From: Oceanicola sp. 502str15
GTDB taxonomy: Bacteria; Pseudomonadota; Alphaproteobacteria; Rhodobacterales; Rhodobacteraceae
Direction of reading: 5' to 3'
Length of the DNA: 64,000 bases
Assembly: GCF_024105635.1 (NCBI RefSeq)
Contig: NZ_WYDQ01000001.1
Span: 3,720,501 to 3,784,500 of the forward strand
Positions 44,714 through 54,225 of this stretch are shown one piece after another. The stretch's first letter is position 1. Every line of letters starts with the position of its first letter. A program made the position numbers and the translations under genes. Under the pieces are notes generated by a model that was given only the letters and a program-made list of their open reading frames with translations, ran no database searches and was not told the DNA's origin.

Positions 44714-46234
44714 ATGAGCTTTACACCCAAGTCCAAGCACCTGATCGCCGGAGAGTGGCTCGACGGCCCGTCCACCTTCAAATCCGAGCCCGCCCACGGC
44801 GAGGCCTTCGACTATCCCGTCGGCACGCCCGAGCTGGTGAACAAGGCCTGCGAGGCGGCGGAAGAGGCCTTCTGGTCCTACGGCTATTCGTCCCGCGAAA
44901 CCCGCGCCAAGTTCCTTGAAACCATCGCCGACGAGATCGAGGCCCGCGGTGACGAGATCACCGAGATCGGCACCTCGGAGTCTGGCCTGCCCGAGGGCCG
45001 CTTGCAGGGCGAGCGCGGCCGCACCACCGGCCAGCTTCGCCTCTTCGCGTCGCACATCCGCGACGGCCACTACCTCGACGTGCGCCACGACGCGGCGCTG
45101 CCCGACCGCGCCCCCGCGCCGCGCCCCGACCTCAAGATGGTCCAGCGCCCGATCGGGCCCGTCGCCGTCTTCGGTGCCTCCAACTTCCCGCTCGCCTTCT
45201 CCACCGCTGGCGGCGACACCGCCGCCGCGCTGGCCGCAGGCTGCCCGGTGGTCGTCAAGGGCCACTCCGCCCACCCCGGCACCGGCGAAATCGTCGCCCA
45301 GGCCATCGACGCCGCGATCAAGAAATGCGGCATCCACCCCGGCGTCTTCTCCCTGATCCAGGGCGGCAAGCGCGACGTCGGCACCACCCTCGTCGAGCAC
45401 CCGCTGATCAAGGCCGTCGGTTTCACCGGTTCCCTCGGCGGGGGCCGCGCGCTCTTCGACCTCTGCGCCGCCCGCCCCGAGCCGATCCCCTTCTTCGGGG
45501 AACTCGGCAGCGTAAACCCGATGTTCGTGCTCCCCGAGGCCGCCAAGGCCCGTGGCGCCGCCATGGGCGAAGGCTGGGCCGGTTCGCTCACCATGGGCGC
45601 AGGCCAGTTCTGCACCAACCCCGGTATCGCCGTGGTCGAGAAGGGCGAGGCTGGTGACGCCTTCGTCTCCGCCGCCAAGGAGGCGCTCTCCAAGGCCGCA
45701 CCCCAGACCATGCTCACCGACGGCATCGCCAAGGCCTACAAGGACGGCAAGGCCCGCTTCGATGGCCGCAACGCCGTGCAGCCCCTGCTGACCAACGAGG
45801 ACGAAGGCCGCAACGCCTCCCCCAACCTCTACGAGACCGACGCCGCGGCCTACCTGCAAGACCACGCGCTCGGCGAAGAGGTCTTCGGCCCCCTCGGGCT
45901 GGTCGTCCGCGTCTCCGGCAAGGACGAGATGGAGACCCTGGCAAAGGGCTTCGAAGGCCAGCTCACCGCCACCATCCACATGGACGAAGGCGACACCGAG
46001 CGCGCCAAGGCCCTGCTCCCGATCCTCGAGCGCAAGGCAGGCCGCCTGCTGGTCAACGGCTTCCCCACCGGCGTCGAAGTGGCCGACACGATGGTCCACG
46101 GCGGCCCCTACCCGGCCTCCACCAACTTCGGCGCCACCTCTGTCGGCACCCTCTCGATCCGCCGCTTCCTGCGGCCCGTGTGCTACCAGAACATGCCCGA
46201 CGCGATCCTCCCCGAAGATCTCGCCGGAGCCTGA
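44714..46234 (+). CDS. alpha-ketoglutaric semialdehyde dehydrogenase
   Basis: A 506-residue aldehyde dehydrogenase of the bacterial KGSADH class (type-III/FALDH-TT-like). The catalytic cysteine is Cys300 in GQFCTNPG and the general base is Glu263 in FFGELGSVNP. The co-factor region PVAVFGASNFPLAFSTAGGD is typical of this subgroup, which uses NADP or NAD. It performs the last step of the L-arabinose (Weimberg-type) route, giving 2-oxoglutarate. GAGGAG precedes the ATG at 44714. Confidence 0.92.
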   Translation: MSFTPKSKHLIAGEWLDGPSTFKSEPAHGEAFDYPVGTPELVNKACEAAEEAFWSYGYSSRETRAKFLETIADEIEARGDEITEIGTSESGLPEGRLQGERGRTTGQLRLFASHIRDGHYLDVRHDAALPDRAPAPRPDLKMVQRPIGPVAVFGASNFPLAFSTAGGDTAAALAAGCPVVVKGHSAHPGTGEIVAQAIDAAIKKCGIHPGVFSLIQGGKRDVGTTLVEHPLIKAVGFTGSLGGGRALFDLCAARPEPIPFFGELGSVNPMFVLPEAAKARGAAMGEGWAGSLTMGAGQFCTNPGIAVVEKGEAGDAFVSAAKEALSKAAPQTMLTDGIAKAYKDGKARFDGRNAVQPLLTNEDEGRNASPNLYETDAAAYLQDHALGEEVFGPLGLVVRVSGKDEMETLAKGFEGQLTATIHMDEGDTERAKALLPILERKAGRLLVNGFPTGVEVADTMVHGGPYPASTNFGATSVGTLSIRRFLRPVCYQNMPDAILPEDLAGA

Positions 46235-46241
46235 CAGGCGC

Positions 46242-47126
46242 ATGAACGCAAGCTGGATCGCGGCCGACTGGGGCACCTCCAACCTCCGCCTCTGGGCCAT
46301 CGGCTCCGAGGGGGAGGTGATCGGCCGCGAAACCTCTTCGCAGGGCATGGGCAGCCTCACGCCCGAGGGCTACGAGCCCGCGCTGCTGGCGCTGGCGGAT
46401 AAATACCTCGGCCACGCCCCGACCGAGGTGCTCATCTGCGGCATGGCCGGCGCCAAGCAGGGCTGGGTCGAGGCCCCCTATGCCGCCGCCCCCTGCAAGC
46501 CCTCCGGCCTCGCGCCGGTCACGGCCCCCACCAACGACCCGCGCCTCAGCGTGCGCATCCTGCCCGGCGTCTCCCAATCCGAGCCCGCCGACGTGATGCG
46601 CGGCGAAGAAACCCAGGTCGCGGGCTTCCTCGCAGGCCACCCGGAGTTCGACGGCATCCTCTGCCTGCCCGGCACCCACTCCAAATGGGTCCATGTCTCG
46701 GCGGGCGAAATCGTCAGCTTCCGCACCTTCATGACCGGCGAACTCTTCTCGCTGCTCTCCTCGCAATCGGTCCTGCGCCACTCGCTCCACGGCGAAGGCT
46801 GGGACGAAAGCGCCTTTGCCGAGGCGGCAACCGACGCCATGTCGCGCCCCGAGCGCCTCGCCTCCTCGCTGTTCTCGCTGCGCGCCGCCTCGCTGCTCAC
46901 CGGCCTGCCGCCCGCCACCGCCCGAGCGCGCCTCTCCGGCACGCTGATCGGGCTCGAACTCGCCGCCGCGCGCCCCTACTGGCTCGGCCAGCGCGTCGCC
47001 CTCATCGGCGGCCCGCTCCTCACCGAGCCCTACGCCAAGGCCCTCGCCGCGCAGGGCGTCGCCCCTGAAACCCATGATGGTGAAAACCTCGCCCTCGCCG
47101 GGCTGACCGCTGCCCGCATGCTGTAG
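46242..47126 (+). CDS. dgoK: 2-dehydro-3-deoxygalactonokinase
   Basis: A 294-residue sugar kinase of the actin-like ATPase fold. It begins [17 protein letters not shown], the phosphate-1 motif of DgoK, and has [14 protein letters not shown] and the late [15 protein letters not shown]. It phosphorylates 2-keto-3-deoxygalactonate to the 6-phosphate, which the next gene product splits. Its TAG stop is also the start of a type-A palindromic repeat. Confidence 0.93.
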   Translation: MNASWIAADWGTSNLRLWAIGSEGEVIGRETSSQGMGSLTPEGYEPALLALADKYLGHAPTEVLICGMAGAKQGWVEAPYAAAPCKPSGLAPVTAPTNDPRLSVRILPGVSQSEPADVMRGEETQVAGFLAGHPEFDGILCLPGTHSKWVHVSAGEIVSFRTFMTGELFSLLSSQSVLRHSLHGEGWDESAFAEAATDAMSRPERLASSLFSLRAASLLTGLPPATARARLSGTLIGLELAAARPYWLGQRVALIGGPLLTEPYAKALAAQGVAPETHDGENLALAGLTAARML

Positions 47127-47143
47127 GGTGGGTGCAACCCACC
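47123..47143. repeat. short palindromic repeat, type A, supplies the dgoK stop codon
   Basis: A 21-base unit beginning GTAGGGTGGGTGCAACC. Bases 47124-47126 (TAG) are the stop codon of dgoK. It differs from the 41810 copy only in the loop. Confidence 0.8.
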
Positions 47144-47169
47144 GCCCGCCCCACCACCCGGAGCCTCCC

Positions 47170-47772
47170 ATGACCCGCAATCTCATCGCCATCCTCCGCG
47201 GCCTCAAACCCGCCGAGGCCCTGCCCGTCACCGAGGCCCTGATCGCTGCCGGGATCACCCGCATCGAGGTGCCGCTCAACTCGCCCGACCCGCTCAAGAG
47301 CATCGCCGCCATGGCCAAGGCCTTCCCCAAGGCCGTGATCGGCGCAGGCACCGTGCTGACCCCCAAGCAGGTGGTCGAAGTTTCCGCCACCGGCGCCCGG
47401 CTCGTCGTCTCACCCGATACCAACCCTCGCGTGATCGACACCACCATCGCCGCCGGGATGCTCAGTTACCCCGGCTGCATGACCCCCTCAGAGGCCTTCA
47501 CCGCGCTGCGCCACGGGGCCACCGGCCTCAAGCTCTTTCCCGGCTCGCTGGTCGGCCCGGCGGGCCTCAAGGCCATGTTGGCCGTGCTCCCCGCAGGCAC
47601 CGAGGTTCTCGCCGTCGGCGGCGCAGGCCCCGACAATTTCGGTGACTGGGCGGCGGCAGGCATCTCGGGCTTCGGCATCGGCTCGGCGCTCTACAAGCCC
47701 GGCGACACCCCCGCGCAGGTGGCCGAAAAGGCCGCTGGCATCGTGGCCGCCTACGACGCGGTGATGCCATGA
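47170..47772 (+). CDS. dgoA: 2-dehydro-3-deoxy-6-phosphogalactonate aldolase
   Basis: A 200-residue class-I aldolase of the KDPG/KDPGal family that yields pyruvate and D-glyceraldehyde 3-phosphate. Catalytic glutamate is in [11 protein letters not shown] and the Schiff-base lysine in [23 protein letters not shown] at the start is typical for KDPGal aldolase. The ATG at 47170 has GGAGCC before it; the longer frame upstream runs through the repeat. It overlaps the lactonase gene by 4 bases. Confidence 0.94.
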   Translation: MTRNLIAILRGLKPAEALPVTEALIAAGITRIEVPLNSPDPLKSIAAMAKAFPKAVIGAGTVLTPKQVVEVSATGARLVVSPDTNPRVIDTTIAAGMLSYPGCMTPSEAFTALRHGATGLKLFPGSLVGPAGLKAMLAVLPAGTEVLAVGGAGPDNFGDWAAAGISGFGIGSALYKPGDTPAQVAEKAAGIVAAYDAVMP

Positions 47773-48611
47773 GCGCGGTCTACGATGCCCGCGCCTGCCG
47801 CCTCGGCGAAGGCCCGCTCTGGCACCCGCTGCGCGCACAGCTTTTCTGGTTCGACATCCTCGGCAACCGTCTGCTGACCCGGGGCGAGGATGGCCCGCAC
47901 GAATGGACCTTCACCGAGCATGTCTCCGCCGCTGGCTGGATGTCGGAAGAGGTGCTCTTCATGGCCTCCGAAACCGAGCTTTTCACCTTCGACCTCGCCA
48001 CCGGCGTGCGCGAGTCGGTGCTGCCGCTCGAGGCCGACAACGCCGTAACCCGCTCCAACGATGGCCGCGCCGACCCGATGGGCGGCTTCTGGATCGGCAC
48101 CATGGGCAAGAAGGAAGAGGCCGGGGCAGGGGCGATCTACCGCTACTGCAAGGGCGAGCTGCGCCAGCTCTACAGCGGCATCACCGTCAGCAATTCCATC
48201 TGCTTCGCCCCCGGCGGGCGGCTGGCCTATTGGGCCGATACCGTGACCCAGCGCATCATGAAGACCCCGCTCGACGCCGAGGGCTGGCCCGCAGGCGAGC
48301 CGGAGGTCTTCGTGGATCTCACCGCCGAAGGCCTCTACCCCGACGGCTCCGTGGTCGACAGCGAAGGTGCCCTCTGGAACGCCCAATGGGGGTCTGCCCG
48401 CGTCGCCCGCTACCTGCCCGACGGCAGCTTCGACCGGGCAATCCCGGTGGGCGGCGACAAGTCGAGCTGCCCCGCCTTCGGCGGCGAGGGCCTTACCACG
48501 CTCTACGTCACCACGGCCTGTGGCGGCATGAAGAAAGACGGCAAGCAGGGCGTCACCTACATGGCCCCCGCCGGCGTCGCCGGCCTCCCCGAACCCAAAG
48601 TGATCCTGTAG
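47769..48611 (+). CDS. SMP-30/gluconolactonase-family sugar lactonase
   Basis: A 280-residue six-bladed propeller. Metal-binding positions are seen in LGEGPLWHP (Glu near residue 14), [19 protein letters not shown] (Asn and neighbouring substrate Arg) and [14 protein letters not shown] (Asp near 195). It hydrolyses the lactone made by the galactose/arabinose dehydrogenase. It is the last gene of the chvE operon, and its TAG stop is part of a type-B palindromic repeat. Confidence 0.92.
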   Translation: MSAVYDARACRLGEGPLWHPLRAQLFWFDILGNRLLTRGEDGPHEWTFTEHVSAAGWMSEEVLFMASETELFTFDLATGVRESVLPLEADNAVTRSNDGRADPMGGFWIGTMGKKEEAGAGAIYRYCKGELRQLYSGITVSNSICFAPGGRLAYWADTVTQRIMKTPLDAEGWPAGEPEVFVDLTAEGLYPDGSVVDSEGALWNAQWGSARVARYLPDGSFDRAIPVGGDKSSCPAFGGEGLTTLYVTTACGGMKKDGKQGVTYMAPAGVAGLPEPKVIL

Positions 48612-48629
48612 GGCGGGACTTGTCCCGCC
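48608..48629. repeat. short palindromic repeat, type B, supplies the lactonase stop codon
   Basis: Identical in all 22 bases to the copy at 32578-32599. Bases 48609-48611 are the lactonase stop codon. The strong hairpin may also serve as the end of the long sugar operon. Confidence 0.8.
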
Positions 48630-48663
48630 ACCCCGGCGGCCCGCGCCAGCGCCCCCGCAGCAC

Positions 48664-48690
48664 GTCATCCTCGGGCTCGACCCGAGGATC
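48664..48690. repeat. REP-like palindrome between convergent operons
   Basis: A 27-base unit, GTCATCCTCGGGCTCGACCC plus GAGGATC, one base different from the 20941 unit. TCCTCGGG pairs with CCCGAGGA around a 5-base loop. As at 20941, it lies between convergent operons and may act as a two-way terminator. Confidence 0.8.
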
Positions 48691-48732
48691 TCATCCCTCA
48701 ACAGAACTTCCGGTCATACCGGAGAATGGCGC

Positions 48733-50268
48733 TCAGCCCGTCACCCCAATCGGCCAGGGCGCAAACTCCTCCTCGCCCACCCCCAGCGCCTCGGACTTCG
48801 ACTTCTCTCCGCTCGCCACCGCCAGCATCTTCTCGAAAATCTCCTGCCCCACCTCGTCCAGCGACTTGTCGCCGTCGATCACCGTGCCGCAGTTCACATC
48901 CATATCGCCCGTCATCCGGCCATACATCGGCGTATTCGTCGCCAGCTTGATCGTCGGCGCAGGCATCGAGCCAAAACAGCTCCCCCGCCCGGTGGTGAAG
49001 CACACCAAATTCGCCCCACCCGCAATCTGCCCGGTCGCGCTCACCGGGTCGTAGCCCGGCGTATCCATGATCACGAGCCCCTTCTCCAGCACCGGATGCG
49101 CATATTCATACACCGCATTGATCCCCGTCGAGCCGCCCTTCTTCGAGCCACCCAGCGACTTCTCGATCACATTGGCCAAACCACCGGCATTGTTGCCCGG
49201 CGAAACCCGCCCGTTCATCTGCACATCGCGGCCCTCGTTGTACTTCAGCCACCAGTTGATCCGCTCGATGAACTTCTGCCCCACCTCCGGCGTCTTCGCC
49301 CGCGCCGTCAGCGTATGCTCCACCCCGTAAAGCTCCGGCGTCTCGGACAGGATCGCCGTGCCCCCGTGCTTCACCAGAATATCCACCGCCTTGCCGAGCG
49401 CCGGATTGGCACTCAGCCCCGAAAACCCGTCCGACCCGCCGCACTGAAGCCCCACCATCAGATGCTCCGCGCTGCACGGCTCCCGCTCGATCGCATTCGC
49501 CTCGTCCAGCATCTCCCGGATCACCCGCTTGCCTTCCTCGACAGCCGCCGCCGTGCCGCCCACATGCTGCATGGTGATCGCCCGCAGCATCTTGCCGCTC
49601 TCCAGCGACTCCTTCTCGAAGAACTCCCCCAGATTGTTCCGCTCGCACCCGAGCGAACACACTAGCGCCCCCGCCGTATTCGGATGCCGGATATACCCCG
49701 CCAGCGTCCGTCGCAGCAGGTCCATCGGCTCGCCGGTCATCTCCATGCCGCAGCCCTGCTGGTGAACAAAGGCCACCACGCCATCGACGTTCGGCCACTT
49801 CTCCAGCCGCTCCTCGTCGAAATAGGCAGAAATCTTCCGCGCCACCGTGGCCGAGCAGTTCACCGTGATGAAAATCCCGATGTAGTTGCGCGTGCCAATC
49901 CGCCCGTCCTTCCGCCGGATCCCCATGAACCGCGCGCGCTCCTCTTCGGGCAGCACCGGCGTCTCCACGTAATCCTTTGAAAAGCGGTAGTCTTTCTGAA
50001 AGTCATCCACGAGCACGTTGTGCGAATGCAGCCACGTCCCCGGCGCAATATCCTCGCCCGCAAAGCCGATGATCGTCGCGTATTTCAGCACCGGCTCGCC
50101 CTTGCGGATCGCCCGCGTCGCAATCTTGTGGCCCAGCGGCACGTCGTGCAGCGTCACCACGCCCTCGCTCGCCACCGTGGTCCCGGCAGCAATCTCGACC
50201 CGTGCCACAACCACGTTGTCGGCCTCGTCCAGCCGGATCACCGGCGATTTTTCCATCACGTCGCTCAC
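48733..50268 (-). CDS. UxaA-family aldonate/aldarate dehydratase
   Basis: A 511-residue dehydratase of the altronate/galactarate dehydratase family with the full two-part layout: an N-terminal SAF domain (about residues 1-105, with DNVVVARVEIAAGT and HKIATRAIRKGEPV) joined to the C-terminal catalytic domain (FVHQQGCGMEM, LQCGGSDGFSGLSANPALG, INAVYEYAHPVLEKGL). The GTG at 50268 overlaps the preceding stop; ATG 50256 is an alternative four codons in. It ends the TRAP operon. D-altronate or galactarate are likely substrates. Confidence 0.9.
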   Translation of the reverse strand: MSDVMEKSPVIRLDEADNVVVARVEIAAGTTVASEGVVTLHDVPLGHKIATRAIRKGEPVLKYATIIGFAGEDIAPGTWLHSHNVLVDDFQKDYRFSKDYVETPVLPEEERARFMGIRRKDGRIGTRNYIGIFITVNCSATVARKISAYFDEERLEKWPNVDGVVAFVHQQGCGMEMTGEPMDLLRRTLAGYIRHPNTAGALVCSLGCERNNLGEFFEKESLESGKMLRAITMQHVGGTAAAVEEGKRVIREMLDEANAIEREPCSAEHLMVGLQCGGSDGFSGLSANPALGKAVDILVKHGGTAILSETPELYGVEHTLTARAKTPEVGQKFIERINWWLKYNEGRDVQMNGRVSPGNNAGGLANVIEKSLGGSKKGGSTGINAVYEYAHPVLEKGLVIMDTPGYDPVSATGQIAGGANLVCFTTGRGSCFGSMPAPTIKLATNTPMYGRMTGDMDVNCGTVIDGDKSLDEVGQEIFEKMLAVASGEKSKSEALGVGEEEFAPWPIGVTG

Positions 50269-51161
50269 AGCAACCCCGCCTCTTTCATGAAGCCCCGCAA
50301 ATCCGCCGCCTGTCGCTCGGTCAGCCCGCTCGCCCCCGGCGGCCTGCACGCCCCGCAATCCATTCCCTGCGCCGCCAGCGCGGCCTTCACGCCGGTCACG
50401 TTGGTGCCGCCCATCTCCTCGGCGCGAATGTCTTCGAACACCCGCATCCCCTCGATCAGCCGCCCGGCCTCGGGGTAGTCCCCCGCCGCCAGCGCATCAC
50501 GGATCGCCACCGACCGCTCCGGCCAGACGTTGATCAAACCGCTCGTGAACCCCCGCGCGCCCATCGCATACATCGGCGGCGCCCAGACCTCGGCCAGCCC
50601 CGCAACCCAGATCACATCCTCCGGGCTCTCCTCGATGGCGCGCGACAGGTTCAGCGCATTGGTCGTCGCCCACTTCACGCCTGCAACGCCCGGAATCGAA
50701 CAGATATCTGCAATCGCCTTCGGCCCCATCCCGTCGTTGCGCAGGTAGAGCATCACCGGCAGCCCGTCGCCCGCATCCACCACGCGCCGCACATAATCGG
50801 CATAACCACGGGGCGACACGAACGGATCAGGAGTCTGGTGGATCATCAGCGCATCCGCCCCGGCCTTCGCGGCATGCTTCGCCGCCCGCTCCGCCTCGCG
50901 GATGCTCCGCCCGATCCCGGCAAACACCGGCGCGCGCCCATCGACCATTTCCACCACCGAAGAGCACATCCGCGCCGCCTCGGCCTCTTCCAGCGAATAG
51001 AACTCGCCGGTATTCCCGTTCACCACTAGAATATCGACACCCGCGCCAACCGCCCGGTCGATGATCGGCACCAGCTTTTCCGGGGCAATCTCGCCCGCCT
51101 CGTCATAGGGCGTCACCAGAATGCCGGAAATCCCGGCCAGCGCCTCTCTCACACGGCTCAT
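50265..51161 (-). CDS. DHDPS-family keto-deoxy sugar-acid lyase/dehydratase
   Basis: A 298-residue protein of the dihydrodipicolinate synthase family. Schiff-base Lys163 is in GVKWATT, and Tyr139 in MLYLRN is the usual acid/base tyrosine. The NGNTGEFYSL motif replaces the GTTGE of DapA, as in catabolic members. It is overlapped on both sides by sugar-acid dehydratases, so its substrate is likely the keto-deoxy acid they produce, for example 5-keto-4-deoxyglucarate. Whether it splits or dehydrates is not decidable here. Confidence 0.87.
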   Translation of the reverse strand: MSRVREALAGISGILVTPYDEAGEIAPEKLVPIIDRAVGAGVDILVVNGNTGEFYSLEEAEAARMCSSVVEMVDGRAPVFAGIGRSIREAERAAKHAAKAGADALMIHQTPDPFVSPRGYADYVRRVVDAGDGLPVMLYLRNDGMGPKAIADICSIPGVAGVKWATTNALNLSRAIEESPEDVIWVAGLAEVWAPPMYAMGARGFTSGLINVWPERSVAIRDALAAGDYPEAGRLIEGMRVFEDIRAEEMGGTNVTGVKAALAAQGMDCGACRPPGASGLTERQAADLRGFMKEAGLL

Positions 51162-52354
51162 GCCGCACCTCCAAAGTTCTGCTCCGCCTGCGTCCAGCCC
51201 CGCGCCTGATCGCTCAGGGTAAAGCCCAGCCCGGGACGGTCGGGCACATGCATCTTGCCGCCCGAAATCTCCAGCCGCTCGTCAAAAAGCGGCTCCCACC
51301 ATTCAAAATGCTCCACCCAACCCTCGCTGCCAAAAGCGGCAGCGGCGTGAATATGCAGCTCCATCACCATATGCGGCGCCAGTTCGATCCGCGCCGCCTC
51401 AGCCATGGTCATGACCTTCAGCATCGGGGTGAACCCGCCAATCCGGCACACATCCACCTGTGAAACATCGCAGCCGCCCTTGCCGATCAAGTCAAAGTGC
51501 TCCTGCGGCGAGGTCAGCATCTCGCCGGTCGCCACCGGGGTCGCCAGCGCCCGTGCCAATTCGGCGTGGCCGTCAAAATCCCATGCGTCCAGCGGCTCCT
51601 CGATGAAGGCCAGTCCCATGCCATCCACCACCCGGCCGAACTGCAAGGCATAGGCGCGGTCCCACTGCTGGTTGGCGTCGATCATCAGGGCGATCTCTTC
51701 GGGCAAATGCGCCCGCATCGCGTCGATCCGCTTCAGGTCTTCCTGCCCGTCCGGCTGGCCGACCTTCATCTTGATCCCGCCGATCCCGCGCGCAATCGAG
51801 GCCTCCGCCGCCGCCTTCATCTCGTCAATCGACGCCTGCAAATACTGCCCCGACGAATTGTAGATCCGCACCGAATCCCGATGCGCCCCGAACAGCTTGG
51901 CGAGCGGCAGCCCCGCCCGCCGCGCCTTCATGTCCCAAAGCGCCACGTCAAACGCGCAGATCGCCTGATAGCTCATCCCGCCGCGCCCCAGCGAAATCCC
52001 CTGCCACGCCAGCCGCTCCCAGATCCGCGAAATATCGTTCGGGTCTTGCCCGATCACGAAAGGCGCCAGCTCGCAGCCCAGCGCATACATCCCCGCGCCC
52101 CCGGCGCGCAGCGTGTAGGAAAACCCGAGGCCCTTGTGCCCCTCGGCGCTCACCACTTCCACCATCAGCAAGTCCAGCGCCGCCAGCGGGCTTTGCCGCC
52201 CGGTCAGCACCTTGGCATCGCTGATCGGCTTGTCCATCGGCACGACCACGTGGCGCAGGGTCAGGCTCTCGATGCTGTCGCATTGAAACCGCGGCTTGTG
52301 CCCCGCCAAAGGAGGCCGCGCGGCAATGCGCCGCTCGCTCAGGTCGAGTGCCAT
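51158..52354 (-). CDS. enolase-superfamily dehydratase, L-talarate/galactarate dehydratase type
   Basis: A 398-residue mandelate-racemase-group enzyme. The catalytic set is Lys195 and Lys197 (KMK), metal ligands Asp226, Glu252 and Glu278, Asp301, and His328. As far as I recall, these residue numbers coincide with those described for Salmonella L-talarate/galactarate dehydratase, a strong sign of the same function. It dehydrates an aldarate to a keto-deoxy aldarate. It starts directly at the stop of the IlvD-type gene and is coupled to the DHDPS-family gene. Confidence 0.88.
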   Translation of the reverse strand: MALDLSERRIAARPPLAGHKPRFQCDSIESLTLRHVVVPMDKPISDAKVLTGRQSPLAALDLLMVEVVSAEGHKGLGFSYTLRAGGAGMYALGCELAPFVIGQDPNDISRIWERLAWQGISLGRGGMSYQAICAFDVALWDMKARRAGLPLAKLFGAHRDSVRIYNSSGQYLQASIDEMKAAAEASIARGIGGIKMKVGQPDGQEDLKRIDAMRAHLPEEIALMIDANQQWDRAYALQFGRVVDGMGLAFIEEPLDAWDFDGHAELARALATPVATGEMLTSPQEHFDLIGKGGCDVSQVDVCRIGGFTPMLKVMTMAEAARIELAPHMVMELHIHAAAAFGSEGWVEHFEWWEPLFDERLEISGGKMHVPDRPGLGFTLSDQARGWTQAEQNFGGAA

Positions 52355-54082
52355 CTAGTTGATCTCCGGCTCGGGAACGGGGGCACCGAAATCGGTGCGC
52401 AGGTAGTCGAAATCGCAGCCCTTGTCGGCCTGCTCGATATGCTGGGAGAACATCGCGCCATAGCCGCGCTCGTAGCGCGGGGCAGGGGGCTGCCATGCCG
52501 CCTTCCGCGCGGCCAGCTCCTCGTCGGACACTTCCATTTCCAGCTTCCGGCCCGGAATATCCAGCACCACCATGTCGCCCGTCTTTAGCAGTGCCAGCGG
52601 TCCGCCCACATAGGCTTCCGGCGCGATGTGCAGCACGCAGGCGCCATAGCTGGTGCCGCTCATCCGCGCGTCACTCATCCGCACCATGTCGCGGATGCCC
52701 TGCTTCAGCAGCGCCTTCGGCATCGGCAGCATCCCCCACTCCGGCATCCCCGGCCCGCCCTGCGGCCCGGCGTTGCGAAGCACCAGAACGGTGTCGGCGG
52801 TCATCGGGTAGTCTTCATCGTTGATGATCTTCTTCAACTCGGCGTAGCTGTCGGCCACCAGCGCCGGTCCGCGATGCTGGTAGAAATCCGGGTTGCAGGC
52901 AGCGGGCTTGATCACCGCGCCATCGGGCGCAAGGTTGCCCTTCAGCACCGCGAGGCTCCCCTCGTGATAGACCGGATTGCTCAAGGGCCGGATCACATCG
53001 TCATTGAAGTTCTTCGCGCCCGCGATGTTCTCGCCAATGCTCTTGCCGGTCACCGTCATCGCGCCCAGCTCCAGCTTGTCGCCCAGCTCGTTCATCAGCG
53101 CAGGCAATCCGCCCGCATAGAAGAAATCTTCCATCAGGTACTTGTCGCCCGAGGGCCGCAGGTTCGCCAACACCGGCACCTCGTGGCCGATCGCGTCAAA
53201 CTCGTCCAGCGTCAGGTCGATCCCGGCGCGCCGCGCCATCGCCAGCAGGTGGATGACCGCATTGGTCGAGCACCCCGTCGCCATCGCCACCCGCACCGCG
53301 TTGCGCGTCGCTTCCCATGTGATGATCTTCTCCGGCGTCAGGTCCTCCCAGACCATCTCCACCGCCCGCCGCCCGCTCGCCGCCGCCATCCGCTTGTGCC
53401 CCGCATCGGGCGCCGGAATGCTCGACGCGCCGGGCAGACAAAGCCCGAAGCCTTCCGCAATCGACATCATCGTCGAGGCCGTGCCCATCGTCATGCAGGT
53501 GCCGTAGCTGCGGGCAATCCCGCCCTCCACGCCGTCCCACTCTTCCTTGCCGATGGTGCCCGCGCGCCGCTCGTCCCAGTACTTCCACACGTCGGTGCCC
53601 GAGCCGAGCTGCTTGCCCGCGTAGTTGCCGCGCAGCATCGCGCCCGCGGGCATGAAGATGAACGGCAACCCCATCGAGATCGCGCCCATCACCAGCGCCG
53701 GGGTGGACTTGTCGCAGCCGCCCAGCAGCACCGCCCCGTCGATCGGGTGCGAGCGCAGCACCTCCTCCACCTCCATCGCACCGAAGTTGCGATAGAGCAT
53801 CGAGGTCGGCTTCAGAAACTGCTCGGAGAAGCTCTGCACCGGCATCTCCACAGGCATCCCGCCCGCCTGGTAAACCCCCTTCTTCACGAACTCCGCACGG
53901 TCGCGCAGGTGGTGGTGACAGGGGCTCAGGTCCGACCAGGTGTTGATGACGGCGATGACCGGCTTTCCCTCCCAGTCGTTGCCATCCAGCCCCATCTGCC
54001 GCGCACGCGAGCGGTGGCCCATCGAGCGCAGGTCATCGGGGGCGAACCATCGGGCGGAACGCAGGTCTTCAGGCTTCTTCAT
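52355..54082 (-). CDS. IlvD/Edd-family sugar-acid dehydratase
   Basis: A 575-residue Fe-S dehydratase, second of this family in the window. Cluster cysteines lie in LSPCHHHLRD, LGGCDKSTPA and YGTCMTMGTA. The N-terminus RSARWFAPDDLRSMGHRSRA marks a sugar-acid rather than a dihydroxy-acid dehydratase. It follows TRAP transporter genes and precedes three other dehydratase/lyase genes. Aldonates such as gluconate, galactonate or xylonate are candidates. Confidence 0.9.
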   Translation of the reverse strand: MKKPEDLRSARWFAPDDLRSMGHRSRARQMGLDGNDWEGKPVIAVINTWSDLSPCHHHLRDRAEFVKKGVYQAGGMPVEMPVQSFSEQFLKPTSMLYRNFGAMEVEEVLRSHPIDGAVLLGGCDKSTPALVMGAISMGLPFIFMPAGAMLRGNYAGKQLGSGTDVWKYWDERRAGTIGKEEWDGVEGGIARSYGTCMTMGTASTMMSIAEGFGLCLPGASSIPAPDAGHKRMAAASGRRAVEMVWEDLTPEKIITWEATRNAVRVAMATGCSTNAVIHLLAMARRAGIDLTLDEFDAIGHEVPVLANLRPSGDKYLMEDFFYAGGLPALMNELGDKLELGAMTVTGKSIGENIAGAKNFNDDVIRPLSNPVYHEGSLAVLKGNLAPDGAVIKPAACNPDFYQHRGPALVADSYAELKKIINDEDYPMTADTVLVLRNAGPQGGPGMPEWGMLPMPKALLKQGIRDMVRMSDARMSGTSYGACVLHIAPEAYVGGPLALLKTGDMVVLDIPGRKLEMEVSDEELAARKAAWQPPAPRYERGYGAMFSQHIEQADKGCDFDYLRTDFGAPVPEPEIN

Positions 54083-54090
54083 GGCGGGCC

Positions 54091-54213
54091 TCAGGAGATG
54101 GGTTGAGCGAAGGTGAACATCAGCACGATGATGATAACCGCCAGGGCTATGCCACCGACCCAGGGCCAGATTCCATAGCCGTTGATGTCGTCATGGGAGT
54201 CGCGTCCGATCAT
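54091..54213 (-). CDS. 40-residue single-pass membrane peptide of the TRAP operon
   Basis: A short gene between the fused dctQM and the IlvD-type gene. The ATG at 54213 is preceded by GAGGAGAGA, a strong ribosome site, and the stop is 8 bases before the IlvD-type start. The peptide has a polar N-terminus (MIGRDSHDDINGYG), then one hydrophobic helix of about 22 residues (residues 15-37), and ends FAQPIS. No family is recognised. A role as a small subunit or stabiliser of the TRAP carrier is inference from position. Confidence 0.7.
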   Translation of the reverse strand: MIGRDSHDDINGYGIWPWVGGIALAVIIIVLMFTFAQPIS

Positions 54214-54225
54214 TTGGGTCTCTCC

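Noticed and set aside
48664..48732. Small gene between the lactonase and the UxaA-type gene
   Set aside because: The region is repeat sequence and the convergent ends; no start with a ribosome site.
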